From Beutenbergia cavernae DSM 12333 (lineage in GTDB: Bacteria > Actinomycetota > Actinomycetes > Actinomycetales > Beutenbergiaceae), in assembly GCF_000023105.1 (NCBI RefSeq), contig NC_012669.1, positions 2,977,025-3,041,024 on the forward strand: a stretch of 64,000 bases of DNA, in the 5' to 3' direction. Position 1 is the stretch's first letter; each line of letters opens with the position of its first letter. Below are positions 47,890-55,870 of the stretch, piece after piece. Both the position numbers and the translations under genes were made by a program. Below the pieces are notes generated by a model. It was not told where the DNA came from, did not search any database, and was given only the letters and a program-made list of their open reading frames with translations.

Positions 47890-48771
47890 TCACTCGAGCG
47901 CCGATCCCGCGTCCGCGGTCGCGAGTGCTCGCCGGGCGTCCTCGAGTCCCGTCGCGTTCGCGCCTGGGTCCGGGGCACCGGTCCGAACGTCCATGGTGCA
48001 CCGCCAGGCGAAGTAGGCGGCCTGGACGCACCACCGCAGGCGGCGGAACGTGTGGAGCCCCTCGGCGACCTCGGCCGCGCGGCCCGGACCCGCCCCGGCG
48101 AGATAGGCGGCCACGACGTGCTCCGGGGCGCCGGCGTACATCACGGCGGACGCGACGTCGTACAGGACGGGCCCGACCATCGCGGCGCCCCAGTCGATGA
48201 GCGCGACGGTCCCGTCCGCCTGCCTCAGGAACGCCTCGGGAGCCGGGTCGCCGTGCAGCGAGGCCCAGGTCAACGGCCGTCGCGACGTCAGGTGCACGAC
48301 GTCGTCGAGACCGGCCTGGACGGCCGGCCGGATCCAGGGCTCGAGGTCGAGGTGGTCGTCGAACTGCGTCACGACCTCGAGCCACCGCACGAGGTCTCCG
48401 GCCGGCGCGGGGGCGAGCTCGTGCACCCGGGCGAGCGTCGCACCGATCTCCGACTGGTCCTCCGGCCCGCCGGCCAGCGGAGTCCCGTCCACGTACCGCA
48501 GCACGGCGAGCTGCTGCTCGCCAACGCGCTCGACCAGCCGGCCGCCGAGGCTCGGGACGGGTGCTCCCGTGATCAGCCCGCCCGCGTCCAGCCGTCGCGC
48601 CAGCTCCAGCCCGGCGCCGAACGCGCCGTCCGAGAGCCCGACCGCCTTCGCCACGAAGGCACGCCCTCCGCTGCGGATCCGCCAGGTCAGCGAGTTCATC
48701 CCCAGGTCGAGCGGCTCGACGGCGTCGACCTCCACGCCCCACCGGGTGCGCAGCAGGCCGGGGACGTCCAC
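47890..48771 (-). CDS. APH-like phosphotransferase with altered catalytic loop
   Basis: A 293-residue aminoglycoside phosphotransferase/kinase-fold protein. The N-lobe has a Lys in RAFVAKAVGLSDG (about 45), and the C-lobe holds the catalytic loop SLHGDPAPEAFL at about 190 and the metal motif ALIDWGAAMVGP at about 209. The Asn expected five residues after the catalytic Asp is Ala here, so the Mg2+ site is unusual. The family phosphorylates antibiotics, sugars or choline-like molecules. GTG 48771 is used because the longer ORF reads into basic low-complexity sequence. It could be a weak or inactive kinase. Confidence 0.65.
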   Translation of the reverse strand: MDVPGLLRTRWGVEVDAVEPLDLGMNSLTWRIRSGGRAFVAKAVGLSDGAFGAGLELARRLDAGGLITGAPVPSLGGRLVERVGEQQLAVLRYVDGTPLAGGPEDQSEIGATLARVHELAPAPAGDLVRWLEVVTQFDDHLDLEPWIRPAVQAGLDDVVHLTSRRPLTWASLHGDPAPEAFLRQADGTVALIDWGAAMVGPVLYDVASAVMYAGAPEHVVAAYLAGAGPGRAAEVAEGLHTFRRLRWCVQAAYFAWRCTMDVRTGAPDPGANATGLEDARRALATADAGSALE

Positions 48772-48852
48772 GTCGCGATCGTGCCAACGTCCGCCCACCC
48801 GGCGCGACCGAATACTCGGCCTGTGCCCCCTCCGTCGGGCTCCGCTCAAGCA

Positions 48853-49075
48853 CCGACCGTGCGGTTAGTCCCCCGAACCCCCGGCCTCCCGGGACCAACC
48901 ACACCCTCGAAGCGAGGGCGGACTCCGCCCAGGCACCGACCGTGTGGTTGGTCCCCCGAACCCCAGCCTCACGGGACCAACCACACGGTCGGAATGAGGG
49001 CAGGCCCGGCCCAAGCACCGACCGTGCGGTTGGTCCCCCGAACCCCCGACTTCGCGGGACCAACCACACGGTCGG
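48853..49075. repeat. Array of three palindromic repeat units, period about 82 bp
   Basis: Each unit has a left arm CCGACCGTGyGGTTGGTCCC, an 17-18 nt spacer starting CCGAACCCC, and a right arm GGGACCAACCACACGGTCGG. Arms lie at 48853-48872/48891-48910, 48936-48955/48973-48992 and 49018-49037/49056-49075; the linkers (about 25 nt) share GAGGGC and GCCCA-AGCA. Unit 1 has a decayed right end (ACACCCTCGA). Arms can form long stems. The array fills most of the 326-bp gene-free gap 48772-49097; a degenerate single copy lies at 13287-13336. I see nothing else in the gap. Confidence 0.9.
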
Positions 49076-49097
49076 AGAAGGGCGGACGCGCGCCACG

Positions 49098-50696
49098 TCA
49101 GTACGCGGGACGGTGGGTCCGCACCTGCTCCGGCCACGCGAGCGTGATGCCGAGCGTGTCGGTGAGCAGGGCCTGGTAGTCGGCGAGCTCGACGGCGTCC
49201 GCGCGCACCTTCCGCGGGGCGATCCCGCGGTCGAGGCTGAACGCGGCGAGCGCACCGACCGCCTCTCCGATCGACCACTCCACCGGGTGCAGCCGGTACG
49301 CGCCGTTCGTGATGTGCGTCGTGCCGATGTTCTTGCACGCGGGCAGCAGATTCTCGACCCGCACCGGCAGGAGCGACCCGAGCGGGATCTGGAACGGGAA
49401 GCTCGCCACGTCCACGTACGTGCGCCCCGCCGTCGACGGATGCAGGTCGATCCGGTAGTGCCCGATCCCGACGGCGTCGGCGAAGAGCGCCGAACCGGCG
49501 TCGATCCCGCGGGCCTCGGTGCCGACGTGCTGCTCGAGCACCGTGAACTCGGCTCGGATGCGCCGCGCCTCGCGGATGTAGGCCGCCTTCGCCAGGCCGT
49601 CCGCCGTGCCGGCGACGTCCGGGCGCAGCCGCAGGCCGGGGTAGCCGGTGCCGCCGTCCTCGCGCGGTGCGTCCGTCTGCATCCAGTACAGGAACGCGAG
49701 CGAGAGGTCGCGGCTCGCCTCCAGGGCGCGCGCGGCCTCGGAGTCGCTGACGCCGAGCAGGGGCGCCTCCCAGTAGTCGATCTGCGGCCAGTTCACGACC
49801 GACACCTCACGGATGCCCGACCGGGCGTCGAACACCTCGGAGCTGAGGATCCGCCGGTAGGCCCACAGGTCGAACGGCACGCCCTCGGTCGGCGCCGACA
49901 TGAAGATCGGGCGGTCGCGGAGTCTCAGGGACACCGGCTCGACGTCGGTCCAGGACAGCTGCGGGCCCGGCCAGAACGGCGCGACGTGGCTCGCCCAGTG
50001 CGAGTACGACGCCGGCCGGTCGATCGTGTGGTCCTCGCCCGGGCGGTGCTCCAGGGCGAAGCACCAGGAGACGGCCTGCTGGTCGAGGGGGTCCGCCTGG
50101 GCGGGGGCGTGCAGCTCGCCTGTCTCGTCACGCGACTCAGCCCCGACGACGTGCTCGACGCCGCCGAGCTCGAGCAGGTCGCCGAGCTCCGTCGCGTCGA
50201 CGACGTACGGCGCGGTCACCGTCAGCTCGTCGCCCGCGGCGTCCCGCAGCGTCACCGCCTCGACGACGTCGCCGTCGGTGTGCACGGCGACGGGCACGTA
50301 TCCCATGAGCACGTCGATCGCCCCTGACGCGCGCCACGGAGCGAGCAGCTCGTCGAGGACGGCGACGGCGACCCGCGGCTCGTGGCAGAGCCGCGAGACC
50401 TTGCCGCGTCCTGGGTTGAGCATGGGGTCCACCGCCGCCTCGGGGGTCAGCGGGTAGGCGCGCCGGTAGTAGTCGCGGATCCGGGTGCGCAGGTCGGCGT
50501 AGCTCGGCGAGACCACGTCGGTCTCGATCCAGGCGTGCTCGTCGGGCGGCACGAGCTGGGCGGTGAGCTGCCCGCCCAGCCAGTCCGTCTCCTCCGTGAG
50601 GACGACACGGCGCCCGAGCCGGGCCGCCGTCAACGCCGCCGCCACTCCCCCGAGCCCTCCGCCGACGACGAGGACCTCGGTGCTGCGTTCTGTCAC
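49098..50696 (-). CDS. FAD-dependent oxidoreductase (FAD_oxidored type)
   Basis: A 532-residue flavoprotein. The FAD-binding motif VLVVGGGLGGVAAALTAARL is at about 8-27, then ETDWLGGQLTAQ, YVVDATELGDLLELGG at about 163, and the C-terminal KNIGTTHITNGAYRLHPVEW near 455. The layout resembles the PF12831 family, often found in polysaccharide-use loci; exact reaction unknown. GTG 50696 overlaps the LacI stop as GTGA, with AGGAG 6 nt upstream. It is the last gene of the family-5 transporter operon, so it may modify the imported compound. Confidence 0.75.
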   Translation of the reverse strand: MTERSTEVLVVGGGLGGVAAALTAARLGRRVVLTEETDWLGGQLTAQLVPPDEHAWIETDVVSPSYADLRTRIRDYYRRAYPLTPEAAVDPMLNPGRGKVSRLCHEPRVAVAVLDELLAPWRASGAIDVLMGYVPVAVHTDGDVVEAVTLRDAAGDELTVTAPYVVDATELGDLLELGGVEHVVGAESRDETGELHAPAQADPLDQQAVSWCFALEHRPGEDHTIDRPASYSHWASHVAPFWPGPQLSWTDVEPVSLRLRDRPIFMSAPTEGVPFDLWAYRRILSSEVFDARSGIREVSVVNWPQIDYWEAPLLGVSDSEAARALEASRDLSLAFLYWMQTDAPREDGGTGYPGLRLRPDVAGTADGLAKAAYIREARRIRAEFTVLEQHVGTEARGIDAGSALFADAVGIGHYRIDLHPSTAGRTYVDVASFPFQIPLGSLLPVRVENLLPACKNIGTTHITNGAYRLHPVEWSIGEAVGALAAFSLDRGIAPRKVRADAVELADYQALLTDTLGITLAWPEQVRTHRPAY

Positions 50697-51736
50697 GTTC
50701 TCTCCTTCTGAAGGGCTGCTGCGATGGTGTCGCCGGGTGCCATCGAGCACGGCACCCAGGTCATGGACGCGTCCTGGCCGGGGTCCTCGAAGATGTCGAT
50801 CAGGCGGTCGACGGCGATCCGGCCGATCTCCTCGCGCGGGATCACCAGGCAGTCCCACGCGATCGCGGAGTCGGGCTCCCGGGTCTCGAGCACCGCCACC
50901 GACACGTCGCGGGGGACGCTGAGCCCTCGCGCGGCCAGCCCGGCCACGAGACGGTCGGCGAGCCACACGCTCTCCGCGACCACCGCCGTCGTCGGCCCGT
51001 CGGCGATCCGGTCGATCCACTCGTCGGTGATCCCCGCCCGCCCCTGCGCGCCGGGCGAGACGTCGCGCAGCCGGTGCGCCGAGAGCGCCGCCGCGTACCC
51101 GGAGCGCCGGTCGTCGTACGGCGGCATGCCGTGGTGGTCGCGCAGGTACGCGAAGTGCCGGTGCCCGAGCTCCACGAGGTGGCCCACGACCTCCGCGGCG
51201 GCCGCCCGGTAGTCCGGCACGACGCACGGGATCTGGGCACCCGGCACCTCCCGGCGTCCGATGTGCACGAACGGGTACCCCTCGGCCGCCAGCCGTGCGA
51301 GCTCGTGCGCGTCGGTGGCGACGCCGAGCAGGATGCTGCCGTCCGCGATGCCGAGCCGGTTCACGCCGGAGCGGTACACCGAGCGCGACCCGTCCCCGCC
51401 GGCCGCGGACGTGAAGATGACGAGGTCGTTCCCGGACTCCTCGGCGCGCTCCTCGATGCCCAGCAGGAAGTCGACGTAGAAGCCGTCCCGCGCCCGGGAG
51501 AAGACCGGCTCGAACGTGTGGACACCGAGCAGCGAGTTGCGGCGGCGGCGCAGGCTCCGGGCGGCCGGGTTCGGCACGTACCCGAGCTCGCGCACGGCGA
51601 GGCGGATCCGGTCCTGCGTGGCGGCCGGGATCCGGGCGAGGTCGCCGCTGACCACGCGCGAGACGGCCGACTGCGACACCCCGGCCAGGCGGGCGACGTC
51701 CGCCTGCCGCGGGGGCCGTTCGCGCCGGGCGGTCAC
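50693..51736 (-). CDS. LacI-family regulator inside transporter operon
   Basis: A 347-residue LacI-type regulator. The helix-turn-helix ADVARLAGVSQSAVSRVVSG is at about 13-32, followed by the hinge region NPAARSLRRRRNSLLG at about 56 and the effector domain with AYLRDHHGMPPYDDRRSGY at about 185. It starts with GTG 51736, overlapping the ATPase stop as GTGA, and its stop overlaps the FAD oxidoreductase start. Cotranscription with its own targets suggests feedback control; the palindrome at 57589 is the likely operator. Confidence 0.9.
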   Translation of the reverse strand: MTARRERPPRQADVARLAGVSQSAVSRVVSGDLARIPAATQDRIRLAVRELGYVPNPAARSLRRRRNSLLGVHTFEPVFSRARDGFYVDFLLGIEERAEESGNDLVIFTSAAGGDGSRSVYRSGVNRLGIADGSILLGVATDAHELARLAAEGYPFVHIGRREVPGAQIPCVVPDYRAAAAEVVGHLVELGHRHFAYLRDHHGMPPYDDRRSGYAAALSAHRLRDVSPGAQGRAGITDEWIDRIADGPTTAVVAESVWLADRLVAGLAARGLSVPRDVSVAVLETREPDSAIAWDCLVIPREEIGRIAVDRLIDIFEDPGQDASMTWVPCSMAPGDTIAAALQKERT

Positions 51737-52794
51737 GAGACGGCCCCCCGGGCGGCCAGCGCCTGCGAGAACGTGGAGGCGCCGATCTCGTCGGCCCGAC
51801 CCGCCTCGTGCAGCCAGCACCGCGCCCACCGGCCCCCGCCGAGCTCGGCGCGCGGCGGAGCCTCGACGCGGCAGCGTTCCATCGCGAACGGGCACCGTGG
51901 GTGGAACCGGCACCCGGCCGGCGGCTCGATGAGGCTCGGCGGCTCGCCGAGCGCCTCGGCGTCGTCGAACAGCTCCTCCCGTGACACGGTGCCCACGCGG
52001 TCCGGGTCCGGGGAGGACTCGACCAGAAGCTTGGTGTACGGGTGCGCCGGCCGCGCGATGACGTCGTCCTTCGGACCGCCCTCGATCATCTGGCCGGCGT
52101 ACATGACGACGACGTCGTCGCACACGTAGCGGGCACTCGCGATGTCGTGCGTGATGTACAGCAGCGCTAGACCTTCCTCGCGGCGCAGCCGGTCCAGGAG
52201 GTTGAGCATCTCCAGCCGGATCGACACGTCGAGCATCGAGATCGGCTCGTCGCCGAGCAGCACCTTCGGGCCGACGGCCAGCGCCCGGGCGATGACGACG
52301 CGCTGCCGCTGCCCGCCGGACAGCTCGTGGGGGAACTTCTCGAGGAAGTCCTCCCCCGGCGTGAGGCTCACGCGTTCGAGGAGCTCGACGGCGCGGCGGC
52401 GTCGCTCGGCGGCGGAGAGTCGCCTGTCGTGGATGCGCAGGGCGCGGTCGAGGTTGTGCCGCACGCGGTGCACCGGGTTCAGGGATCCGAACGGGTCCTG
52501 GAAGATCAGCTGGACGTCCTGGTGGTAGGCGCGCTGCGAGCGCGCCGACGCGGGCGCTCCCTCGATCCGGACCTCCCCCGACGTCGGCTCGTAGAACCGG
52601 GCCAGCAGGCGGGCGAGCGTGGTCTTCCCGCTGCCGCTCTCGCCGACGACGGCGACGATCCGGCCCGCGTGCAGGTCCACCGAGGCGTCCTCGACCGCCC
52701 GCACGACCGCGGAGTCGCCGACGGCCCCGCGCACCACGAAGTGCTTCGTCACGTCGACGGCGGACAGCACGGGCGGGTCGGTCACTGTGCTCAT
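51733..52794 (-). CDS. Oligopeptide/sugar-type ABC ATPase (DppF/OppF-like)
   Basis: A 353-residue ATPase. Walker A GESGSGKTT at about 49, signature LSGGQRQRVVIARAL at about 159, Walker B VLLGDEPISMLD at about 177, switch His in ITHDIAS. The C-terminal oligo_HPY-type extension has CRFHPRCPFAMERC, a possible iron-sulfur or structural Cys cluster. It pairs with the ATPase at 52791. The start overlaps the previous stop as ATGA. Confidence 0.9.
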   Translation of the reverse strand: MSTVTDPPVLSAVDVTKHFVVRGAVGDSAVVRAVEDASVDLHAGRIVAVVGESGSGKTTLARLLARFYEPTSGEVRIEGAPASARSQRAYHQDVQLIFQDPFGSLNPVHRVRHNLDRALRIHDRRLSAAERRRRAVELLERVSLTPGEDFLEKFPHELSGGQRQRVVIARALAVGPKVLLGDEPISMLDVSIRLEMLNLLDRLRREEGLALLYITHDIASARYVCDDVVVMYAGQMIEGGPKDDVIARPAHPYTKLLVESSPDPDRVGTVSREELFDDAEALGEPPSLIEPPAGCRFHPRCPFAMERCRVEAPPRAELGGGRWARCWLHEAGRADEIGASTFSQALAARGAVS

Positions 52795-53840
52795 GGTGTG
52801 GCCTCCTGGTTCACGAGCAGGCACGCCGCCGACTGCTCGGGCAGCGAGACCAGAGCGGGCAGGACGTCCGAGCACTCCGCGACGGCGACAGGGCACCGGG
52901 GGTGGAACGGGCAGCCGGTCGGCAGCCGTCTCAGGTCGGGCGGCGTGCCGGGGATGCCGCGCAGCGTGGTCAGCGGGGCGTGCAGCGGCGGGAACGAGTC
53001 GCGCAACCCGCGGGTGTACGGGTGCGCCGGGTCTCGATACAGCGCCTCCGCGGTGCCGATCTCGACGATCCGCCCCGCGTACATGATCGCGATCCGGTCC
53101 GCGACCTCGAGCAGCAGGGACAGGTCGTGCGTGACGACGATGACGGCGAAGCCCAGCTCGCGCCGGAGCCGCAGCACCTGCGCGAGGATCTGGCGCTGCA
53201 TGACGACGTCGACGGCCGTCGTCGGCTCGTCCATGACGACGAGCTGCGGCGAGCACGCCAGAGCGAGAGCGATCGTGGCGCGCTGCCGCATCCCGCCGGA
53301 CATCTCGTGGGGGAAGCTGCGTGCGCGGTCCGCCGAGATCCCGACCATCCCGAGGAGCTCCGCCGTGCGCGTGCGCGCGCCCTCCTTGCCCAGCCCGGGG
53401 ACGTGCGTGCGCAGGACGTCGGCGAACTGGTCGCCGAGCCGCATGACCGGGTTGAGCGCGTCCATCGCGCTCTGCAGGACGATCGACATCGACGTCCAGC
53501 GCAGGCGCCGGAGCCGGCGGGGAGAGAGCGGCACGAGGTCGACGCCGGGTGTCCCGTCGGCGGGATGGAAGACGACGCTGCCCGCCGTCGTCGTCGCGGG
53601 CGGGCGCTGCAGGCGCGTGAGCGCCGTGATCAGCGTCGACTTCCCCGAACCGGACTCACCGGCGATCCCGAGCACCTCGCCGCGCCCGAGCTGGAACGTG
53701 ACGTCCCGGCACGCGGCGGTGCCGCCGTCCGGCCCGATGTACTCGACGGTCAGGTCGCGCACGTCGAGGACGACGTCGTTGGCCACCTGCCCGGCGCTCA
53801 CCCTCTGCCGGCCGGACCTCGGCCTCGTGACGGCGGTCAT
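52791..53840 (-). CDS. Oligopeptide/sugar-type ABC ATPase (DppD/OppD-like)
   Basis: A 349-residue ATPase. Walker A GESGSGKST at about 60, signature MSGGMRQRATIALAL near 178, Walker B LVVMDEPTTAVD near 197 and VVTHDLSLL; the C-terminal cluster CPFHPRCPVAVAEC is present. Partner of the ATPase at 51733. Its ATG overlaps the permease stop (ATGA). Confidence 0.9.
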   Translation of the reverse strand: MTAVTRPRSGRQRVSAGQVANDVVLDVRDLTVEYIGPDGGTAACRDVTFQLGRGEVLGIAGESGSGKSTLITALTRLQRPPATTTAGSVVFHPADGTPGVDLVPLSPRRLRRLRWTSMSIVLQSAMDALNPVMRLGDQFADVLRTHVPGLGKEGARTRTAELLGMVGISADRARSFPHEMSGGMRQRATIALALACSPQLVVMDEPTTAVDVVMQRQILAQVLRLRRELGFAVIVVTHDLSLLLEVADRIAIMYAGRIVEIGTAEALYRDPAHPYTRGLRDSFPPLHAPLTTLRGIPGTPPDLRRLPTGCPFHPRCPVAVAECSDVLPALVSLPEQSAACLLVNQEATP

Positions 53841-54760
53841 GCGGCGCCTCCTTCGGCGGCGACGGCGCGTTCTACGCGGCGCGTCCGGCGGACGACGCGG
53901 CGGGTGGCGGCCCGGAGCTTGGGGTTGGCGAGCTCGTCGACCCCGAAGTTGATCATGGCGGCCGCCGTGCCGATGAGCGCGATGCACAGGCCGGGCGGCA
54001 CGAACCACCACCACAGGCCGCGCATGACGGCGCTCTGGCTCTGCGCGGCCTGGATCATCGAGCCCCAGCTGATCGAGCCGGAGTCGGAGATGCCGAGGAA
54101 CGCGAGACCTGCCTCCGCGAGGATCGCCCCGATCATCGCGCCGAGGAACATCGACGCGATCCAGCCTGTCAGGTGGGGCAGCACCTCGACGGCGATGAGG
54201 CGCGGCTGCGACTCCCCCAGCATCCGCATCCCGAGCACGAAGTCCCGGTTCCGCACGCTGAGCGTCTGCGCCCGCAACGTCCGCGCGCCGCCCGCCCAGC
54301 CGAAGACGCCGATGATGACGGCGATCATCGCCAGACCGGTGCCGCGCAGGTAGCCGGACACGATGAAGATCAGCGGCAGCACCGGCATGACCATGAACAG
54401 GTTCGTCACGAAGTTCAGGACGTGGTCGACGGTGCCGCCGAAGTAGCCGGCCGTCACGCCGAAGGCGATGGCGAGCGCCGTCCCGATGAGCGCAGCGAGG
54501 ACGCCGACGAACATCGAGCCCCGGGCGCCGGCGATGAGCTGGGCGAGCACGTCCTGACCGAACTGGGTGGTGCCGAGCCAGTGCTCGGCGCTCGGCGGCG
54601 ACGCGATGGCGGACGTGTCGTTCGCGCGGGGGTCCATCCCCAGCACGGTGTCCGTGAGCCACGGCCCCAGGACCGCCAGGAACACGAAGAAGCCGACGAC
54701 GACGACGCCGAACCGCACCTTCGGGTTCGACCACATCGAGGTGTGCATGCCGCGCCTCAT
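53837..54760 (-). CDS. ABC permease (DppC/OppC-like)
   Basis: A 307-residue permease. The N-terminal helix (about 16-36) precedes the OppC_N-type motif HWLGTTQFGQDVLAQLIAGA at about 60 and five further helices; an EAA-like loop (RNRDFVLGMRMLGESQPRLI) follows. Its ATG overlaps the DppB-like stop (ATGA). It forms the pore with the protein at 54757. Confidence 0.9.
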   Translation of the reverse strand: MRRGMHTSMWSNPKVRFGVVVVGFFVFLAVLGPWLTDTVLGMDPRANDTSAIASPPSAEHWLGTTQFGQDVLAQLIAGARGSMFVGVLAALIGTALAIAFGVTAGYFGGTVDHVLNFVTNLFMVMPVLPLIFIVSGYLRGTGLAMIAVIIGVFGWAGGARTLRAQTLSVRNRDFVLGMRMLGESQPRLIAVEVLPHLTGWIASMFLGAMIGAILAEAGLAFLGISDSGSISWGSMIQAAQSQSAVMRGLWWWFVPPGLCIALIGTAAAMINFGVDELANPKLRAATRRVVRRTRRVERAVAAEGGAA

Positions 54761-55842
54761 CCCTGCTCGCGGACGCGCGGGTCCACGAGCACGTAGACCG
54801 AGTCCGCGACCAGGTTCGCCACGAGCACGGTGAGCGCGATGAGCAGGAACACACCCTGCATCACGGGATAGTCGCGCTTGGTGAGCGCGTCGTACAGCAG
54901 GTACCCGATGCCCGGGTAGCTGAAGACGATCTCCGTCAGCAGAGCGCCACCGATGACGCCGCCGAGCGCCAGCGCGAACCCCGTGAAGCTCGGCAGCATC
55001 GCGTTCCGAGCGGCGTACCGCAGCACGACGCGCCCCGACGACAGCCCTTTGGCCTGCGCGAGCAGCACGTAGTCCTCGCGGACCGTCGTCACCGTCATGT
55101 TCCGCATCCCGAGCAGCCACCCCCCGAACGCGGAGAACACGATCGTCGCGGCCGGCAGGAACCCGTAGCGCAGCGCGCTCAGCCAGAACTCCACGCCCTG
55201 CGCGTCGGGGTCGTAGCCGCCCGACGACGGGAACCACCGGAGCTGGAACGCGAACACCCACAGGGCCAGCAGCGCCACCCAGAAGTACGGCACCGAGGAG
55301 ACGAACGTCGAGACCGGCGTGAGGACGGCGTCGAACCGCCCACCGGCCTTCCACCCCGTCAGCACGCCCAGCCCGGTGCCGAGCACGAACGCGATCACCG
55401 TCGTCGACCCGACCAGCATGAGCGTCCACGGCAGACCCGACGCCACGAGCTCCGCGACCGGCGTCGGGAACCTCGAGATCGAGATGCCCAGGTCGAACCG
55501 GGCGAGCTGGCCGAGGTACGTGACGTACTGCTCGGCCAGGTTCGCGTCGGGGTTGCCGAACAGCGCCTGGATCGAGACGAGCGTCTCCGGCGGGAGCTGC
55601 TGGCCGCTCACCCGCTGCAGCTGCTGGATGATCGCGACCGACGGGTCGCCCGGCATGAGCCGCGGGATGAGGAAGTTCAGCGTGATCGCCGCCCACGCCG
55701 CCGCGAGGTAGAACCCGAGCCTGCGGGCCAGGAACTTCCACCTGCTCGGCACGCTCAGGCGCGTGGACGACGGCGGCCCGTCGGCTGCCCCCGCCGTGTC
55801 GCCGGGTGGCGGCACCACGAGGTCGGGCGTCGTCGCGCTCAT
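54757..55842 (-). CDS. ABC permease (DppB/OppB-like)
   Basis: A 361-residue permease. A long N-terminal tail leads to the DppB-type first helix and the motif FLIPRLMPGDP at about 57-67; helices follow to the C-terminus with GMRNMTVTTVREDYVLLAQA as the EAA loop. GGAGGAGGAC precedes ATG 55842 strongly. The gap to the binding-protein gene is 28 bp. Confidence 0.9.
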   Translation of the reverse strand: MSATTPDLVVPPPGDTAGAADGPPSSTRLSVPSRWKFLARRLGFYLAAAWAAITLNFLIPRLMPGDPSVAIIQQLQRVSGQQLPPETLVSIQALFGNPDANLAEQYVTYLGQLARFDLGISISRFPTPVAELVASGLPWTLMLVGSTTVIAFVLGTGLGVLTGWKAGGRFDAVLTPVSTFVSSVPYFWVALLALWVFAFQLRWFPSSGGYDPDAQGVEFWLSALRYGFLPAATIVFSAFGGWLLGMRNMTVTTVREDYVLLAQAKGLSSGRVVLRYAARNAMLPSFTGFALALGGVIGGALLTEIVFSYPGIGYLLYDALTKRDYPVMQGVFLLIALTVLVANLVADSVYVLVDPRVREQG

Positions 55843-55870
55843 GTCCTCCTCCTCACCGGTGCGCGCCGAC

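Noticed and set aside
48853-49075. Array taken as a CRISPR
   Set aside because: Units are palindromic pairs with conserved spacers and linkers, period about 82 bp, and there are no cas genes. Spacers are similar to each other, unlike CRISPR spacers.
47867-49255. 462-codon minus-strand frame reading through the palindromic array
   Set aside because: It reads the repeat as a peptide repeat and then overlaps the phosphotransferase in another frame; the repeat has clear DNA-level symmetry instead.
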